Shown: in pieces, positions 40,701 through 53,500 of the stretch
How positions within the stretch are numbered: position 1 is the stretch's first letter
How the letters are laid out: every line of letters starts with the position of its first letter
From: Paragordius varius
Taxonomy: Eukaryota > Nematomorpha
NCBI GenBank assembly: GCA_964247055.1
Contig: OZ176056.1
Location: 5,146,001 to 5,210,000 of the forward strand
DNA length: 64,000 nucleotides
Reading direction: 5' to 3'
Translations under genes and position numbers: made by a program
Notes under the pieces: model-generated
What the model saw: only the letters and a program-made list of their open reading frames with translations
The model's database searches: none
Told to the model about the DNA's origin: nothing

Positions 40701-43700
40701 CAAATTTGGTTTAGCCTCATGACAGGCCAATCTTAATACGTCGCCCATATGATCATCGGTTAAGCGATTTCTATGTATTCTTGACATACTTCATCTTTGA
40801 ATATGCCGTCTCAAACGTGTAAGGGTAGGGAAAAACAGTTGGATAACTTGAGCACATTTATATTTTCATATTTATTTGGCATAAAAACTCTACAAATATA
40901 ATTTACAATTCTCCTTGAATATAGCCTCCATATTGGAATCATAAAATCTACGAATTTTTCAATGATAGCACCTGATCAAAGCCGAAATGCTTAGGTTGCT
41001 TAATATTGGATATATCCATATGCCAGGGATTTTCAACGAATTTTAAGCAATTTTTATTTCTTAATTCCTGAAATCTAAATTTCATCTCATTAGATAAAAT
41101 GAAATAATTGTATGTCACAAAGGTAGGCTAATATAACCCACCATTTGTCACTATTAATTTCCTCGTCAAACTTTCTGTTATCATTTATACATGCCTTAAA
41201 ACAAAAAATCTTTATAATACTTTGCTAAGGCTTAACCATCTAACAATGGTATACAAAAGAGTATCATCAAACTCACGTGGATATCTTTTAAATGGTTTTT
41301 GAATTTACGGCACAATTCTCTGCCCCTGTAGTTTAATATATCCACAACCCTTTTAAATTACTGAATTGAGTATTCATTTTTACACTCGAAACCAGGTTTT
41401 GCTGATGAATAAAGCAGTGAAATGATCAAATATTTAGCAAATTATATTTGTTTTTTAAAAGAGGAATAAATCCTTTGTTTTCAATCATAGAGGGACAGCC
41501 ATCTGTGCAGATCGAAACCATTTTATCAATAGTATTATTATTATCGAAAAAAGTGCTAATTATTCGAGAAAATCACTCTTTTTCGTGGTATTATATATTG
41601 GTAAAAATAATAAATATTCCCCGTTGATTATGTTGTCGTTGCAAAATCTTACAAGAGCGCACACTGAGGAGCTGAACTAATATCAGTGCTCAATCAATAG
41701 CAATTCTAAAATATTTATAGTTTTTCAGAGCCAATAAATATATTTAAATAATGCGTCGATCGCATGTTGAATCAGAAAGTTGAAGTTTTTTAATTTGGCT
41801 CATGATTTGATCCTTATTAATAAATTTATCAAATAAAAAACTGCAACCATTTATTAGACATTCTTCTATTAGTTGGCAATCAGTAAACGGCTTCATATTT
41901 TTTCCTAAAATATAGCAAATTTCATACGAAGCTAATGTTACAGCTTTTTCCTGGAAGAAAGCCATGGACATAAAAGATTTTTCTTCCTGGTATAATTCCT
42001 TAATCTTTTAATATTTTTCGTTTCTCAATATTGTATAATTAGGTTACCCTTACATATAAGGCAGGTGACATTTTTATTTAAAACGACAAAGAATTTTTCT
42101 TCCCATTCTCTTTTTAAAAGGAGCGATTTTCATCGGTTAATTTACGTTTTTTAGCATTAGATGTCATCCTTTGAATTTATGTTTAAATATTTTGTAAATT
42201 TTTTCAAAAAAATGGGAATATCATTTGAATTATGCAATAAAAAAAACAGATTAAAATTTAATGATGTGAGTTATATAAAATGATGCAGGATAGCAATGAA
42301 AAGAATAAGTATAGGCATTGGGTGAAAGGATTGCTAAAATGCAAAAAAAGAATGCTATAATTTTAAAATAGAAAAGAAAATAGAATGCAGAAACAAAAAC
42401 AACGTGTTCCAAAATTTTGAAATCATTTTAATGTAGGGAAATTTTTCTACGTTTCAAATTGGGTAAACATAAAAATTACCAAAATTAATCTAAATAAAAT
42501 ATATTAATATTAAAATAAGCGAAAATCCGATTATGTGTATTTTAAAATTTCATCAATAAAAAAAATAATTTTAGTATCAATATGGTCATAGGGCAATTTT
42601 AAAACACTCTTAGGGCCGCATGCGGCCCGCGGGCCGCGGTTTGAGTATCACTGATATAGATAGATATATATATATATATATGTATATGTTTCTTTCTCAA
42701 GCAATCGATGGGTTTATCACATTTCTCTAGTTAAGTAAGTGATAATACTGTATAATCCAAAACTGATATTCTACTATAAAAAAGTTTACACTTTTGCTTT
42801 TATATAAGGAAATTCGGTTTTAATAGATTAGTCGCTTTGCGAATATAAACTAATAAATTTATGTATTATACTATTATCAGGTAAGCCATTTTTCATACAT
42901 AAATATTTTATCCGAATTCCAAAAAAAGCTTGAAAATCATATACTGTATTGTGTCTACCAAATTTTACGAATTAAGTCAGTTCATTCAGGAAATATAATT
43001 CAGAAAAAATATATTTTTGATTTTGGCATACGTTTTTTATATACCCTTTGCCATTTAAACACATTTTGAACTATCCTAACTTCTCCATTAAACTCTACAT
43101 ATATCCAATTAAATGGACACTCTTTCGAACTTAATTATTTTTAAACAACTTGACTTTGTGTAGTTTAAGAAACCAGAAGCACCATAATTTAATTAATTAT
43201 AATATTTTCAAATTTGTTTTTAGTAGTATAATTAAAACTAATCTAATATAAATATGACTATCAATTATATATAAAATAATAAGAAAACTCCAAGATTTTG
43301 TGATTATAATGCTTAAGTTAATATTTTCTAATAAAGTTTGGACATTTAAAATAAATCTTTAGTATTCAGGCTGAAATTAGCATAATTAAAAAAGTGCTGA
43401 GTTACGATATAATGTTCATTTGGAAAGATAAAAACAGGTTTATGAGCATATTTTAGAACACGGGTGTCCAACACAGCTTCATCGGCCGCATATTTGGTTT
43501 AAAATATCCGACAGGCCGCATTCAGATATATTGGTATTATCAAATATTTTATTAGATTTTAGATTTAACACTTAACAGCTATAGATTTTGACATTATTGC
43601 TAGTTTATTGCCGAAAAATATTTATAAAATTTGTAAAAAAATTAATTTTTTACGTATTTGTTATTTGAAATTTCACGCGGACCGCAGAAATATTTTGTAC

Positions 43701-46700
43701 GGTTGCACCCCTTGAATAAAAATTTGCTTCAAATTTTATATTACGCGATTATAATAAAGTCATTTAAAAATATGCTCAAAAAAGTATTAACAATATATAT
43801 CATTTCTTCATATATTATTCGTTTTTAGATACAAAATTTAAATTTAGTCTTTTCATTTACTAAAAATGAAATCATAATTCGAAAATTTATTAGTATCACA
43901 TCCTGAATAATGCAGTAAAATACTGAATTATAAACTATTTAAATTTTTGGAAATTATAAAGCATGGTTGATTATCCTATTAAATATTAATTAATATTTTT
44001 GGCGCTCTAATTTTCACAAATAAGGTATTTAACCAAAACAATTAATTAGATATATTGGATGCATACCCTACATTTGGGGTTTATATTTAAAACAACAGTA
44101 GATAATTAATTTAAAATTGATCAAAGGCCATACATATAAATCAATAATTTACAAGGGAAAGAATAGATAAAATAGCGAGCGCACAGTTGAATAAACAACA
44201 TTCTAAAGATATTTTTAGGGTTAATGTATAAAGAAATTTCTCCTTATATAATAAATTAAAACTATTGATTGCAATGAGTTGGTCTAAAGGTTTAAATATT
44301 TTCAAAAAATTAGATAATGATAAAGGTAAGTATAGATTTAATAAAAGGTTTATTATAAAACGTGTTCAAAATTGGTGTTTAAATTTTAATTATGTTATTG
44401 ATTACCCTAAAATTAGGAGTCCAGAACCACTTCTATTGATACAGTTTTTTTATACGAAATTTTTGGTTGTTTAAAGCTTTTATATCTTACAGTTTATCAA
44501 AACAATTTAGATATGTTTCTGAAGGAGGTATAAAACAATTAAATATCATGTAATATACTTAAAAAACGGGCTTCCAGATAACATGGTTCCTATTAAAGAT
44601 TTCTTAGGCTGCATTTGAATCTTAGCTAAGGATTTTGGACTATCTACTTCTATAATACTTGCATTATGATTTCGATTTGAAACTGAATATAAATTTTTTT
44701 TCCCAAAATTTTCTTTAAATGATGTAAATGAGGAAACACCATTAATTTTCGAATTATTTAATCCTGAACTTAAGCTACTGTTAATGGATTCTAGAGAGGG
44801 ATCAATTTTAACTTTTTGATTTGTGCTAGAATTTTTATCACGCCTTACTATGCTTTGAATCCGACTAAATTTGGGTGAAATGGTAGAACTTTTATTTGAG
44901 ATTTTGTCAAGCGATAACGATTTTCTATACAATTGCAAATTATTTATTTGGTTGAGAGAGCCATTTCTCAAAACTTCCTCAGGAATTCTTGGAATTGCAC
45001 TTTTATCTTCATTAGGTACCGTTTCTCTATTACCGTTTACATTGAAAGCGCTCAAAGTAGAGAGTATGCTTTGTGCTATACTGTTGAGAAGTCTTTTCTT
45101 GGGTAATATATTATTTTTTTCACCATATTCACTTAGTTCGGATTCTACAATGCTTGCTTTAAGTAAATCGTTTCTTAAATTATGATGATATTGTATATAA
45201 TCTTTCGATTTTTTGCCATGTAGAGTTTTCTTCGATGATGTTTTAAACTCATTACTGTGATAATAATCGGGAATGGCATTGCTTTCGGAATCGCCTTCAA
45301 GGGGAGAACTTTCTTCTCCCTTTTTATTTAATAATTTTAAGGGTATATGAGATTCACACCAGGGTATACAACCACAACATGTGGAAAAATATTTTGTAAA
45401 CTTATCACTCATGTTCATTAGGACGTGGGGATTAAAATGTGTGAATAAAATAAATCAAATATGGAGTAAAAATAATGAATTTGGATACATGGACAAAAAT
45501 AATAATAATAATAATTATATAGAGGTTTTTTTTACCTTAAAAACCAATAAGTACATAGCAAAACAATTGGTTTAATTATTACATATACAACCAAAAATAA
45601 TTATCTTTGTTTTTAACAATATTTAGGTACAATTAATCGGAAATTCATTTAACCTATCAATTGGCTTATAGTAACATATATATAAGATAAACTCTAAAGT
45701 TTGCAAAACGTTTCAATATTTCCCACTTCCTGAAGAATTATATAAAATACATTTTTATCATCTCGTGTATGCGAAAAGTATGTCCATAATGATTATTAAT
45801 ATTTTTATTTTTGTGAAAATGTCGTTTTTAGTTTGTGTACATAAACCACATTCGCCTTTAGTTTTATATCTGGCTGCTAGAAAGTGCTATAAATATTGAA
45901 CAATATCTTATGGCTTAAACACAGTACTATGATTAATGCATAATTTTATATTTGTGTCTCAATGGTGACAAAGAAATATCAGCAGCATTGCAGGCACTCT
46001 AAAATTTTTGCATAATTTTTAAACTCTATCCCTAAATCATTCATTAATCTATTCCTCAAAAAGTTTCATTGGTTTTTTACTATATATGAAGACCTAAAAC
46101 ACAGAATTATGGATAAATGTTCTATATGAATAAATTATTTCTAAATTGCTAATAAGTATTAGATTACAAAGTGTAAAACTTGAATGATTAGATATGACGT
46201 ATAAGGCTAATAATTTATGTTAATTAGCCACACAAAAAAACAGTTAAATATATCAAGGTCAAATCTATTGACTGCTCTTCTTTCAATGCAATAACTATTT
46301 GCACTATTTTATCAAAATCTTATAAATAATTGGGAGATCAAATTTCTTGTATGAAATATTTTTTTATCTGTAAGATACCATCATTCTTGGGCAACAATAT
46401 GGTTAACTAAATATCGTCGGATTGTATAGAAATATGATTACATGTCTTATTCAAAATATACCATTTACACTTCAAATTCACCCTGGAACAATTCAAAATT
46501 TAAATGCACTCTCGAACAATTTAAACTCACCCTAAAAATAAATGTGTTTTCCGGCAAATATCTCATCATTAATATGAATTATTTTTTATGGCATAGTTTA
46601 TTTTTTTCAGCATTATGTTAATATTAAACAATCATTTTTCAAAAATAAAAAATATAGGCAGTTTTTTATATTCAAAATCATATAGTTCATTCTAAAAAAA

Positions 46701-49700
46701 TTTTGAATTGTTCGGGAATGACTTTGGAATGTTGTAGGGTTAATTTACGCTGTAAATGGTATAAATTGTTTGAGCGTTAAGATATATATATAAACATACA
46801 TTAAATATTCATCAATATAATCTAATAGTTTTGTTGGAAGTTTTATTTTTAATTAACCTTTCTCTAAAACGGTATCTTCTGAAGGCAAAGTTAAATTTTA
46901 CCAGTTAATAATTGAAGACGGTGTTTGTAAAATTTAAACTTCGTATGTCTAAAAGTTTAATTCAATTTAATGTTAATGAAATACAACATAAACTAATGGG
47001 AATAAATTACATCATACATGACAAGAACAAACACTAAAATACATAACACAGCACAAAATAGATAATGTAAAAATATATTAATGAAATATATTCTTATAGA
47101 TAAATTCAAGTATTCTTGGTTTAGGGGCTTTTTAATAATTTAAACATAATAATTTTTATGGTAATTATTTCATATCAAAAAAACGCAAAATTAGCGCACA
47201 TTATGCACTTTTTTTCATGAAAGCTAAATAAATTTTAATTTTAATGGCTTAATGCTGAAATTACTCATATGTTTTTAGGCTAGATTATGATAACCAAAAA
47301 ATATTTGAAAATGCATTAATTACTGCAGAAATTTGCTGAAGCGTCATTTAAAGCATAGTGGTAATATAATATATACTCTTGTTTTACATAATTCGGATTC
47401 AGAAATCTCTCACCTAAAAAATCACGTTTGTTCGTCTTCAAATTTAAAGAGATACTTTGTGAAACACATTTTTCGCAAGTTGGAAATTTGAAATGTAATT
47501 AAACTTAACCAAATATGTAATTATAAAAAATAATTTTTTTGATTTTATTATAATATAGCAAATATACTAAAAATTGTAATTGCGCTACTGGCATTTTCGC
47601 GTTTATGTTAAGTAAAACGGCGTCGCATGATAGAGCTGTCCAAAAATTTTAAATATCCGGAGCTCTATTTAAAAATTAAAAGTCACCAAATATTGCTTTC
47701 TTTTTAATATACAGTATGAGTAAGTATATATTGCTAGAAAATTATTAATTATCAAATAGTAAATACAAAGGGCAGGATTATTGGCATAATAGCAAAAAGT
47801 GAAAAAAAATAACTATAAGCCAATAAAACTGCCCTCTGTTATTTACTATTTGGCAGTATAACTTTCTTACTTACTCATACTGTATATTAATTATAAACTA
47901 AATGATTTCTATTATTATTGCTTTCTTTGGTTTTATGGCCCCAAAATTTAACAAACAGTATTTAAATATCTTATATTATTTACTAACTAGTTGCACTGAT
48001 AAATAGTGGTTGTTCCCTAAAATAATTTCATTTTTTTTCGTTTAACGGATACTAAAATTTAATGAACATTTTTAACTCTTGTTTTTATTGAAATTAAATT
48101 TATTATCATGTCCTATGAATTGTATCATTTATTGTATTTATATTCTGCCTAGCCAAAAATACATTATGTTTATAATGGGGATAAAAGAGTTTGTTACAAA
48201 CTTCAATTTTTTTAAAAGGGTAATATACTTTGAATCTCTCTTAAGCCTAATTTGATTTCCAAAATTTGTAACAAACTGAAATTTCATAAATCATTCATGT
48301 TATAATATTTTTTCACATTTTTTCGAATTTTTATGAAAAATAATTAATCTATATTTCACTGAATATATTTCTTACCTTTTAGTGTCAACTGCTTTGCCTT
48401 GTAATTCCGTGTAATCATTTTGATTCAAGAACGGTTTTAGAGTGGAAGATATTTTCTTGAAACTTGTGGTTAAGGCCGATTTTAATTTAGGGGTCGATGG
48501 AATACCAAAATTATCAGCACTGTTGCCATTAATTTCTCCTATGATTTTTTGACCAGTTTTTGAATTTCCTTCATTATCATTTTTCATAATTTTATTTGGG
48601 TTATTGTTGTTTTCACTAGATAAACTTTTGGTATCAATCCGCGATCTGCCATATTTTCTTCTGATACCTTCGATGTCATCATGGATTTCTTAAATGTCAA
48701 TTATTAAGAAAATATAAAGTCTTATGTATAAATTAATGTATCGGGATTCTTATGGTGCTTTTGGTTTAGGGCCTTACGAGTTATGGAAATTTTTTCTACT
48801 TTTGTAGTTGATGCAAAATTTGAGCATATTATATTAATAAATCTTGTTGGAAGCATAATGCTTCATTCCAAAAAATATCGTTAATATATTATAATATTTT
48901 AAAAAAGCAAAAAATATTTATATAATTGTTTTTAGATGGGGGCTCTAAAAGTCTCAGATATTTGATGGGCTTTATAAATAAACGCAAAAAAGCCGTTTTT
49001 CAATTTAATTTTTAATTATGTGATAAATTATGACATTAAATATTAAAAAAATCGAAACGATTCATCAAAACCTTAAATTTTGCTAAACGTATTTTGTGTT
49101 ATTTCGGAGTATTGTGAAAACGGTATAAAAACAGTTTATTTTTTAGTACAATTTTTCAATATATAATAAATTCGATGATGATGTTTCTATCACCTCAAAA
49201 TATTGAATAAAGATTGTTCGCCAAAATATGCAAAATCATCATAAAAACTTGATTTTACATATTTTTTATATAAATTCGTAAAAATCTAGCCAGCATGACA
49301 TGTGTGCAGCTAAAATAAAAAATGCAAATAAATTACTTTTTTTATTGATTTTAATGTTAGATGCGATTTTAATAAAAAAATAACTTAGCGTTAAAATAAA
49401 AACACACTATTTTGCAAAAGTCATAAAGATTGGTTTCAAAGCAGTTTGATATAAAGTTTTTTTTTCAAAACTAAATTTCATCTAGATATTTTGGCTATTT
49501 ATAGATTTAAATTGGAACCGTCTTCTCCATTATTATTGGGTCATTGGTTTCCCCAATTTTAATAAAAATGTCAATTAAAGGTGATAGAAATGTTTAGAGT
49601 TGATGAAGTATAGAGCGAAATGTATTTGTAATACTTTAAAGTGTCGTTTTTACCAAGCTCACACGACCGGTTCATCAATTTTTGCTAAAATTTTTTTTAT

Positions 49701-50470
49701 CAAAGTGTAGACACTTTAAAAAATATTTTTTGATACCACAAATTAAATAATCATTCGGGTTTTTTGCGTTTATTAATAAAAAAAGTCCCTTTTGGCTCAA
49801 AAATTTAAGACTTTGGTAGCACAAAAGTTAAAATTTTTTAAAAATACTGTTTTATGTATATAGAGTATTATATATATATATTCACTGTGTGCAAAAAAGA
49901 GGGTTAATTTTTTAACGAAATTATTTTTATTTCATGAGATAGCTTATGACCAGCGTATTCATTTGCAGGAAAAATTTTTATACGACCTAGCTTTTGAAAT
50001 AATTTTTTATAAACTCATAAACCAGATGACAAAAAATACAAAAAATAAAAAACAATATTTTTTGGTTTTATTTTGGTATATAAGTTTTTTATTAAATAAA
50101 ATATGAATGTTAAGAATATAATAGTGAGTTTAGCTAGTAAGTAATTAAAAAAATTATTTTATTATAGTTTCATAAAAAAATGAAAAATGCCATCTTTTGG
50201 CCTGGGATTTTATAGAAACCCTACTATATGATTATAGGCTTTTTATATATTAAAAATATCTCCTAAAATGATATTAAAGCATAATATCTCAAATTTTATC
50301 ATTATTTTTTGAATCCTTAATTACCCTTAATTTTCACTTTTTGCTCGATTTCGATTTTCTCTCAATATAAACTAGGTTGACAACAAATAAAAAGTTTTAC
50401 GGCAAATGAATACGCTGGTCATAAGCTATCTCATAATAAAAAAATTATTTGGTTTTTTTTGCTTACAGTG

Positions 50471-50514
<44 letters not shown>

Positions 50515-53500
50515 CTAGCTGGCCCTGTAACGCTTCGCTGTGACGTAGTCTCACCGATAATTATTCTTAATATTTTCCAATAAATTGAGGAAATATAAAA
50601 AAAATAATAAAAAGCATATATAGAATGTCTTTAACTATACTTTTACGGGTTTTTGCATAGGCTCAAATATGTTTTACTAGAAAATGACCATATTTAAAGG
50701 TTAAGTTAATATTTAACTATCCTGGATATATTTTAAGATTTTCGTTTTATGAAAATATGGTTAAAAGTTTTATAAATTGTCACACAGCTGGGATCAAGGT
50801 ATATAAAAAGTAAATCATTTGTGGTCCCTATTATTCAAATTTCTCAGATGTGTGTTTAACTGAACTCGTATGGCTTCTTAAGTTTTTTGAAAATTAGAAA
50901 CTACGCCATTTTTGTACGGCGTCTCAGTTTTAAACCGGTAGACTTATACCCATAGACCATGGAAAAAGTGTTGAGTTAAATTCGTTGTCTTTATAGGGCA
51001 AATATTTGGAAATATATTTGATACCATCGTCTCTTGGGTTATTCGAAAAAATACTCAACACTAAATAATCGTTATAAGATGGCGTATATTTAGGGCATAA
51101 AGGCCCCAAATTAATGGCTAATAAAAAACGTGACCTTATTTACCTAGCGGGTGATATTTCAAGTTTTTAATGAGCTCATTTAGCTTCATAATTTCTGTAA
51201 ATTTGCTCCAAAACAACGCAAATTCTATATAGTGGCGCAGTTTTTGGGGGGCTCCTTACTCAGGGGCAGGTATTAAAAATATCGTTGGGCAAAGTTTTTG
51301 CCTTTATATGGGAATATCTGAAATCATCATGGATTCCATATGTTCCTATTAGTATCATAGATATTCTGAAATTTGGCGCCAAAGGCATTTATCGATATGA
51401 TGACGCAGATTTACACGGGTGGCCCCCCAACCAGAGGCGAAACCAAAAACGCTCGATTAAAATTTTTGTCATTCGGGTAATATGTGGAATCATGATTGAT
51501 TCTATCTCGTGTGATTTTCGAAAATTGACTCAAAACCAATAAGTCATTCTATGATGGCGCCTTTCCAGTGCAAGGGCTTAATTAAGGGGTTTAATAATGC
51601 CGCTCTACTCAAATTTTTGCCTTTTTACGGGTAATGTTTCAATCCCTTATTGAACTCATATGGCCTATAGTTTTCTAAAATTTGCCTCCAAAGTGACGCT
51701 GTATCGAGATGGTGACGCAGTTATAGGCGGGTAGCCCCTACCCAGAAAAAGCGCTTGATTAAAATTTTTGTTACGGAGAATATCTGGAATTACCATTCAT
51801 TCCTTATGTTCTTAATAGTTTTTGGTAGAATGGCTACAAAACTAAATAATAGTTTAATGATAGCGCATTTTTTAGGGCGTAAAAGACCTAATTAACGGTT
51901 TATTTAAAAAACGACTCGACTTAAATTGCCTTTTTACGGGTAATATTTCGGCTCTTATTAAACTTATGTGGCCTGATATGTTTTCTGAAAATTAACTCAT
52001 AAACAACGCAGTTTCGATATGGTGGCGCAGTTTTAGGAGGGTAGCTCCCTATCCAAGGCTCAAAAAAGCCCTTGATTAAAATTGTTGCCTTTTTACGGAG
52101 AATACCTGGAATCATGATTGATTCCATATGCTCTCATTAGTTTTTGGGAAAGTCTCAAAAATGATAAATAATTCTATGATGGCGCATTTTTCAAGGCGTG
52201 AAGTGCCTAATTGAGGGCTAATTTTTAAAAAACCGCACGATCTAAATTTTTGCCTTGCGGGTAATATTTTAAGCAGCTATTAAGCTCTTATGGCCTGATA
52301 GGTTTTCTGAATTTTAGCCCCAAAGGCACGGTATTTCGATATGACTGGTCAGTTTTTAGCGGATATCTCCTTACCCGGCAACCAATATAAAAGACACGCT
52401 CGACTCAAATTTTTGCCTTTTAACAGGCAATACCTGGAATCCTTATTGAATTTTTACGGTCTCATACTTTGGGCGAAAAATAGTTTTAAAAATTATTTTT
52501 GTGGACTTAATTTTTTTGAAAAAATGGCATTTTACGTGGGAGTGGGTAAAAAGAGGGCATAAATTAAAAAAGCGACGACTATGTTGGGCGCAATCGAAAA
52601 AAAGTAAAAATTATATTTAACATCGAATGGTCCAACACGTTTTCCGGAAAATTGTCTCAAAGACACTATTTTTGTGGACTACTGTTTTCAAAAAATTCTT
52701 TTTTACACGGGGTGGGCCTGAACTGGTGGCCTAATTAAAAAAATGGGCGAAGCAATTGTGGGGGCATTCGTTAATGATTATATTTTTTCGAGATTTGGAT
52801 TTGAATGGGTCTACCGGTTTTCCGGAAACAGATCACAAAGCCACCACTTTCCATTTTTATAAATATACTAGGGTAAATCTCGTGCTGCTACGCAGCCCGA
52901 GGAAGTCCTTCGGACTTCTGGGGAAGGAGGGTTATTTGAAAAAAAGGACAATAAAATGATCCACATATGTGGATTATTTCGAAACATTGTTTAACTATGA
53001 TCTCATAGGAATTATAAAACGGTGCATTCATACATCGATTGTTTGAAAATATAGATTTAAAAAAATATTTATACATATGATACAAACCCCTTACTCAGCA
53101 AATATCATCAAAGAAACGCTTAACTAAAATTTTTGCCTTTTAACAGGGAATACATGGAATCCTTATTGAATTTTTACAGTCTCATACCTTGGGCAAAAAA
53201 ATACAATCAAAAAATTATTTTTGTGGACTTTGTTTTTTTTGAAAAAAATGGCATTTTAAGGGGGTAGCGGGTAAAAAGAGGGCCTAAATCAAAAAAGTGA
53301 GTTGACTATGTTCAGTACGATCAAAAATAAGTAACCAAAAATCATATTTGAAATTGAATGGTCCAATATGTTCTCCAAAAAATTGACTTAACCCATTTTT
53401 CACACGGGGTAGGCCCGAACTGGGGACCTAATTCCATAAAAGGGCGAAGCGATTGTCGGGGCATTCATTAATGATTATATCTTTTCGATATGTGGATTTG

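Noticed and set aside
43046-43130. TATACCCTTTGCCATTTAAAC resembling the M1/M2 end
   Set aside because: Only one end found and the internal units do not match; not enough to call an element.
44871-45185. 104-codon plus-strand frame
   Set aside because: Shadow of SYT7 exon 6; no splice or family support on this strand.
51285-52960. Several 60-85 codon frames
   Set aside because: They follow the period of the tandem units and show no family motif.
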